A DNA stretch of 22,737 nt from an uncultured Clostridium sp. (lineage in GTDB: Bacteria > Bacillota > Clostridia > Lachnospirales > Lachnospiraceae): NCBI GenBank assembly GCA_937885015.1, contig CALAAS010000047.1, forward strand, positions 1 to 22,737. The letters are read 5' to 3'. The stretch's first letter is position 1, and the number at the start of each line of letters is the position of its first letter. Below the pieces are notes generated by a model. That model searched no databases. It was given only the letters and a program-made list of their open reading frames with translations, and was not told the origin of the DNA. Made by a program: the position numbers and the translations under genes. Positions 21,121-22,737 of this stretch are shown here, one piece after another.

Positions 21121-22566
21121 CTAATACCCGATCAGCCAGTCATACAGCTCCTGATACTTCATCGCCGAAGCATTCCAAGAAAAATCTGCCGCCATGGCCC
21201 GGTCCACAATTTTATTCCATTCGCGCCGCTTACTGTAGTATATATACTTTGCGTAACGAATACAGTCCAGCATCTCATGCGCATTATAGTTGGCAAAGGA
21301 AAATCCGGTTCCCGATCCCTCATATTCGTTATAGGGCCAAACCGTATCCTTAAGTCCTCCCGTCTCCCGCACAATCGGAACCGTGCCGTACCGCAGCGCC
21401 ATCAGCTGGCTTAAGCCGCAGGGTTCAAACAGCGACGGCATCAGGAATGCATCGCAGGCCGCATAAATCTTGTGGGACATATCCTCGGAATAATAAATAT
21501 TGGCCGACACGCGATCGTTATATTTCCAGTCAAAATGTCGGAACATATTTTCATATTTCTCATCACCAGTTCCCAGAACTACCAGCTGCACGTCCTCGGT
21601 GCAGATCTCATCCATCACGCACTGAATCAGATCAAAACCTTTCTGATCCGTCAGACGGGAAACGATTCCGATCATGAATTTCTTCTCATCCTGTACCAAT
21701 CCCAGCTCTGCCTGAAGCGCCTTTTTATTCTTAATCTTTTCCTTTCGGAAGGTTTTCCCGTTGTAATTCTGCACAATCCGGCTGTCGGTCTGAGGATTAA
21801 ACTCTTCATAGTCAATACCGTTTAATATCCCCCGCAAGCTGTTGCTTCTGGCCCGCATCAGACCGTCCAGGCCCTCTCCGTAAAACGGAGTCTTAATTTC
21901 CTCTGCATAGGTATTGCTCACAGTCGTAATGGCATCCGCATACACCAGTCCGCCCTTCAGCATGTTGCCATCCTTGTAGGCTTCCAGCTTATCTGGAGTA
22001 AAGTAATAATCCGGAAGTTCGGAAAAGCGCTGAATTGTCTTCACATCCCACACACCCTGAAACTTCAGGTTATGGATGGTCATAACGGATTTAATATCCC
22101 TGAAAAACTCTCCGCCATGAAACTTATCCTTTAAGTGAACCGGAATCAACCCAGTCTGCCAGTCATGACAGTGAATCAGATCCGGTTTGAAACCTATGAC
22201 AGGAAGTGCCGACAGGACTGCCTTGCAGAAGAAAGAAAACTTCTCCAGATCATAGTACCAGTCCCCATAAGGACGGTCTCCCCAGAAATAACTTTCATTA
22301 TCAATAAAATAGAAGGTAATTCCGTCATACTCGTATTCCAGAATCCCCACATACCGATTCTGGCCCAGGTAATCCATATAAAAATGGTTCACATACTTCA
22401 TCCCATTGCGAAACGAATCCTTGATACATAGATACTTCGGAATCATTACCCGAACATCAAAATATCTCTTATCAAAGCACTTGGGCAGTGAACCCACCAC
22501 ATCCGCCAGGCCTCCCGTTTTGATAAACGGAACTGCCTCTGATGCCACAAACAAAATATTTTTCAT
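21121..22566 (-). CDS. glgA: Glycogen synthase (ADP-glucose type)
   Basis: The start is ATG 22566 (481 residues, MKNILFVASEAVPF), preceded by GGGAGG at good spacing; an ATG at 22611 lies upstream of this site. It is a GT5 glycosyltransferase with two Rossmann domains. The N-terminal domain has the ADP-glucose motif KTGGLADVVGSLP (16-28) and HCHDWQTGLIP. The C-terminal domain has IGIVSRLTDQKGFDL and SLFEPCGLSQLMALRYGT with the conserved Glu of the retaining mechanism, then VRETGGLKDTV. It extends alpha-1,4-glucan chains from ADP-glucose. No glgC, glgD, glgB or glgP is present in the window, so it stands apart from any larger glycogen operon on this side. Confidence 0.97.
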   Translation of the reverse strand: MKNILFVASEAVPFIKTGGLADVVGSLPKCFDKRYFDVRVMIPKYLCIKDSFRNGMKYVNHFYMDYLGQNRYVGILEYEYDGITFYFIDNESYFWGDRPYGDWYYDLEKFSFFCKAVLSALPVIGFKPDLIHCHDWQTGLIPVHLKDKFHGGEFFRDIKSVMTIHNLKFQGVWDVKTIQRFSELPDYYFTPDKLEAYKDGNMLKGGLVYADAITTVSNTYAEEIKTPFYGEGLDGLMRARSNSLRGILNGIDYEEFNPQTDSRIVQNYNGKTFRKEKIKNKKALQAELGLVQDEKKFMIGIVSRLTDQKGFDLIQCVMDEICTEDVQLVVLGTGDEKYENMFRHFDWKYNDRVSANIYYSEDMSHKIYAACDAFLMPSLFEPCGLSQLMALRYGTVPIVRETGGLKDTVWPYNEYEGSGTGFSFANYNAHEMLDCIRYAKYIYYSKRREWNKIVDRAMAADFSWNASAMKYQELYDWLIGY

Positions 22567-22614
22567 ATCATTACCTCCCGCCCCCATCATATAGAATGCA
22601 CAGAGCTGCACATC

Positions 22615-22737
22615 TCATACCATACATCCGTCATTATTATACACTAAAATCCAGTTTTTAGGAAGAGATTTCAGTGTTCCTCCCACGACAAACGCATGAA
22701 TGTGTTCCTCAACCACACCCTGTGCTAAGTTCAAAAA
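22615..22737 (-). CDS. Possible 3' end of an upstream gene
   Basis: An open frame enters from the right edge and ends in TGA at 22615-22617, giving about 40 residues (for example EEHIHAFVVGGTLKSLPKNW). The composition looks protein-like, but an open stretch of this length can occur by chance and I do not recognise a family. It overlaps the likely glgA promoter. Confidence 0.3.
   Translation of the reverse strand, partial: FLNLAQGVVEEHIHAFVVGGTLKSLPKNWILVYNNDGCMV
22636..22641 (-). promoter_or_regulatory. Candidate -10 box of the glgA promoter
   Basis: TATAAT on the minus strand lies 70 bases before the glgA ATG. The matching -35 region (around 22659-22664, TTCCTA) is poor, so the promoter may need an activator or the call may be wrong. 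Confidence 0.4.

Overview
The window looks like the chromosome of a Gram-positive Clostridia bacterium, most likely a Lachnospiraceae member. The basis is the ecfA1-ecfA2-ecfT-truA and rplM-rpsI gene set, strong AGGAGG ribosome binding sites, TTGACA/TATAAT promoters and choline-binding-type wall repeats. The genus is not resolved. Apart from the integrase remnant, every gene I could support is on the minus strand, so the region reads right to left. I saw no rRNA, tRNA or CRISPR array.

Right part (22.7 to 16.6 kb): a possible gene tail at the edge, glycogen synthase glgA, a DUF212/divergent PAP2 membrane protein, a Maf nucleotide pyrophosphatase, a Cof-type HAD phosphatase, a parvulin-like foldase lipoprotein, a small membrane protein, and a secreted wall-binding protein with its own promoter and terminator. 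From Maf to the foldase the genes overlap by ATGA-type junctions.

Middle right (16.5 to 12.7 kb): a strong promoter drives ecfA1, ecfA2, ecfT and truA, the ECF vitamin-transporter energy module plus tRNA pseudouridine synthase. TruA carries an unrecognised C-terminal extension of about 120 residues.

Middle left (12.7 to 3.4 kb): a block of eight genes lies between truA and rplM, which are neighbours in many Firmicutes. It has a sodium:solute symporter, a histidine kinase, an NtrC-family response regulator, then pxpA, an NRAMP-fold transporter, pxpB, pxpC and a DUF1445 hydro-lyase. The last five correspond to the Bacillus subtilis ycsF-ycsG-kipI-kipA-ycsI genes for 5-oxoproline (pyroglutamate) breakdown to glutamate. 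The symporter, kinase and regulator look like an unfused CbrA/CbrB-type transporter-coupled two-component system. A repeat array (TCGTGCAAAAA) with a perfect 15-bp inverted repeat, a sigma-70 promoter and a 5' stem-loop separate the regulator from pxpA. My inference is that these genes form one substrate-sensing and catabolic locus; this is the most interesting part of the window.

Left part (3.2 to 0 kb): rplM-rpsI with a consensus promoter and a structured leader, then a visibly AT-rich segment downstream of rpsI. It holds a ribbon-helix-helix regulator with a palindromic operator in its promoter, a small unknown protein, and a tyrosine recombinase that has lost its N-terminus. This is probably the end of a decayed integrative element inserted next to rpsI.
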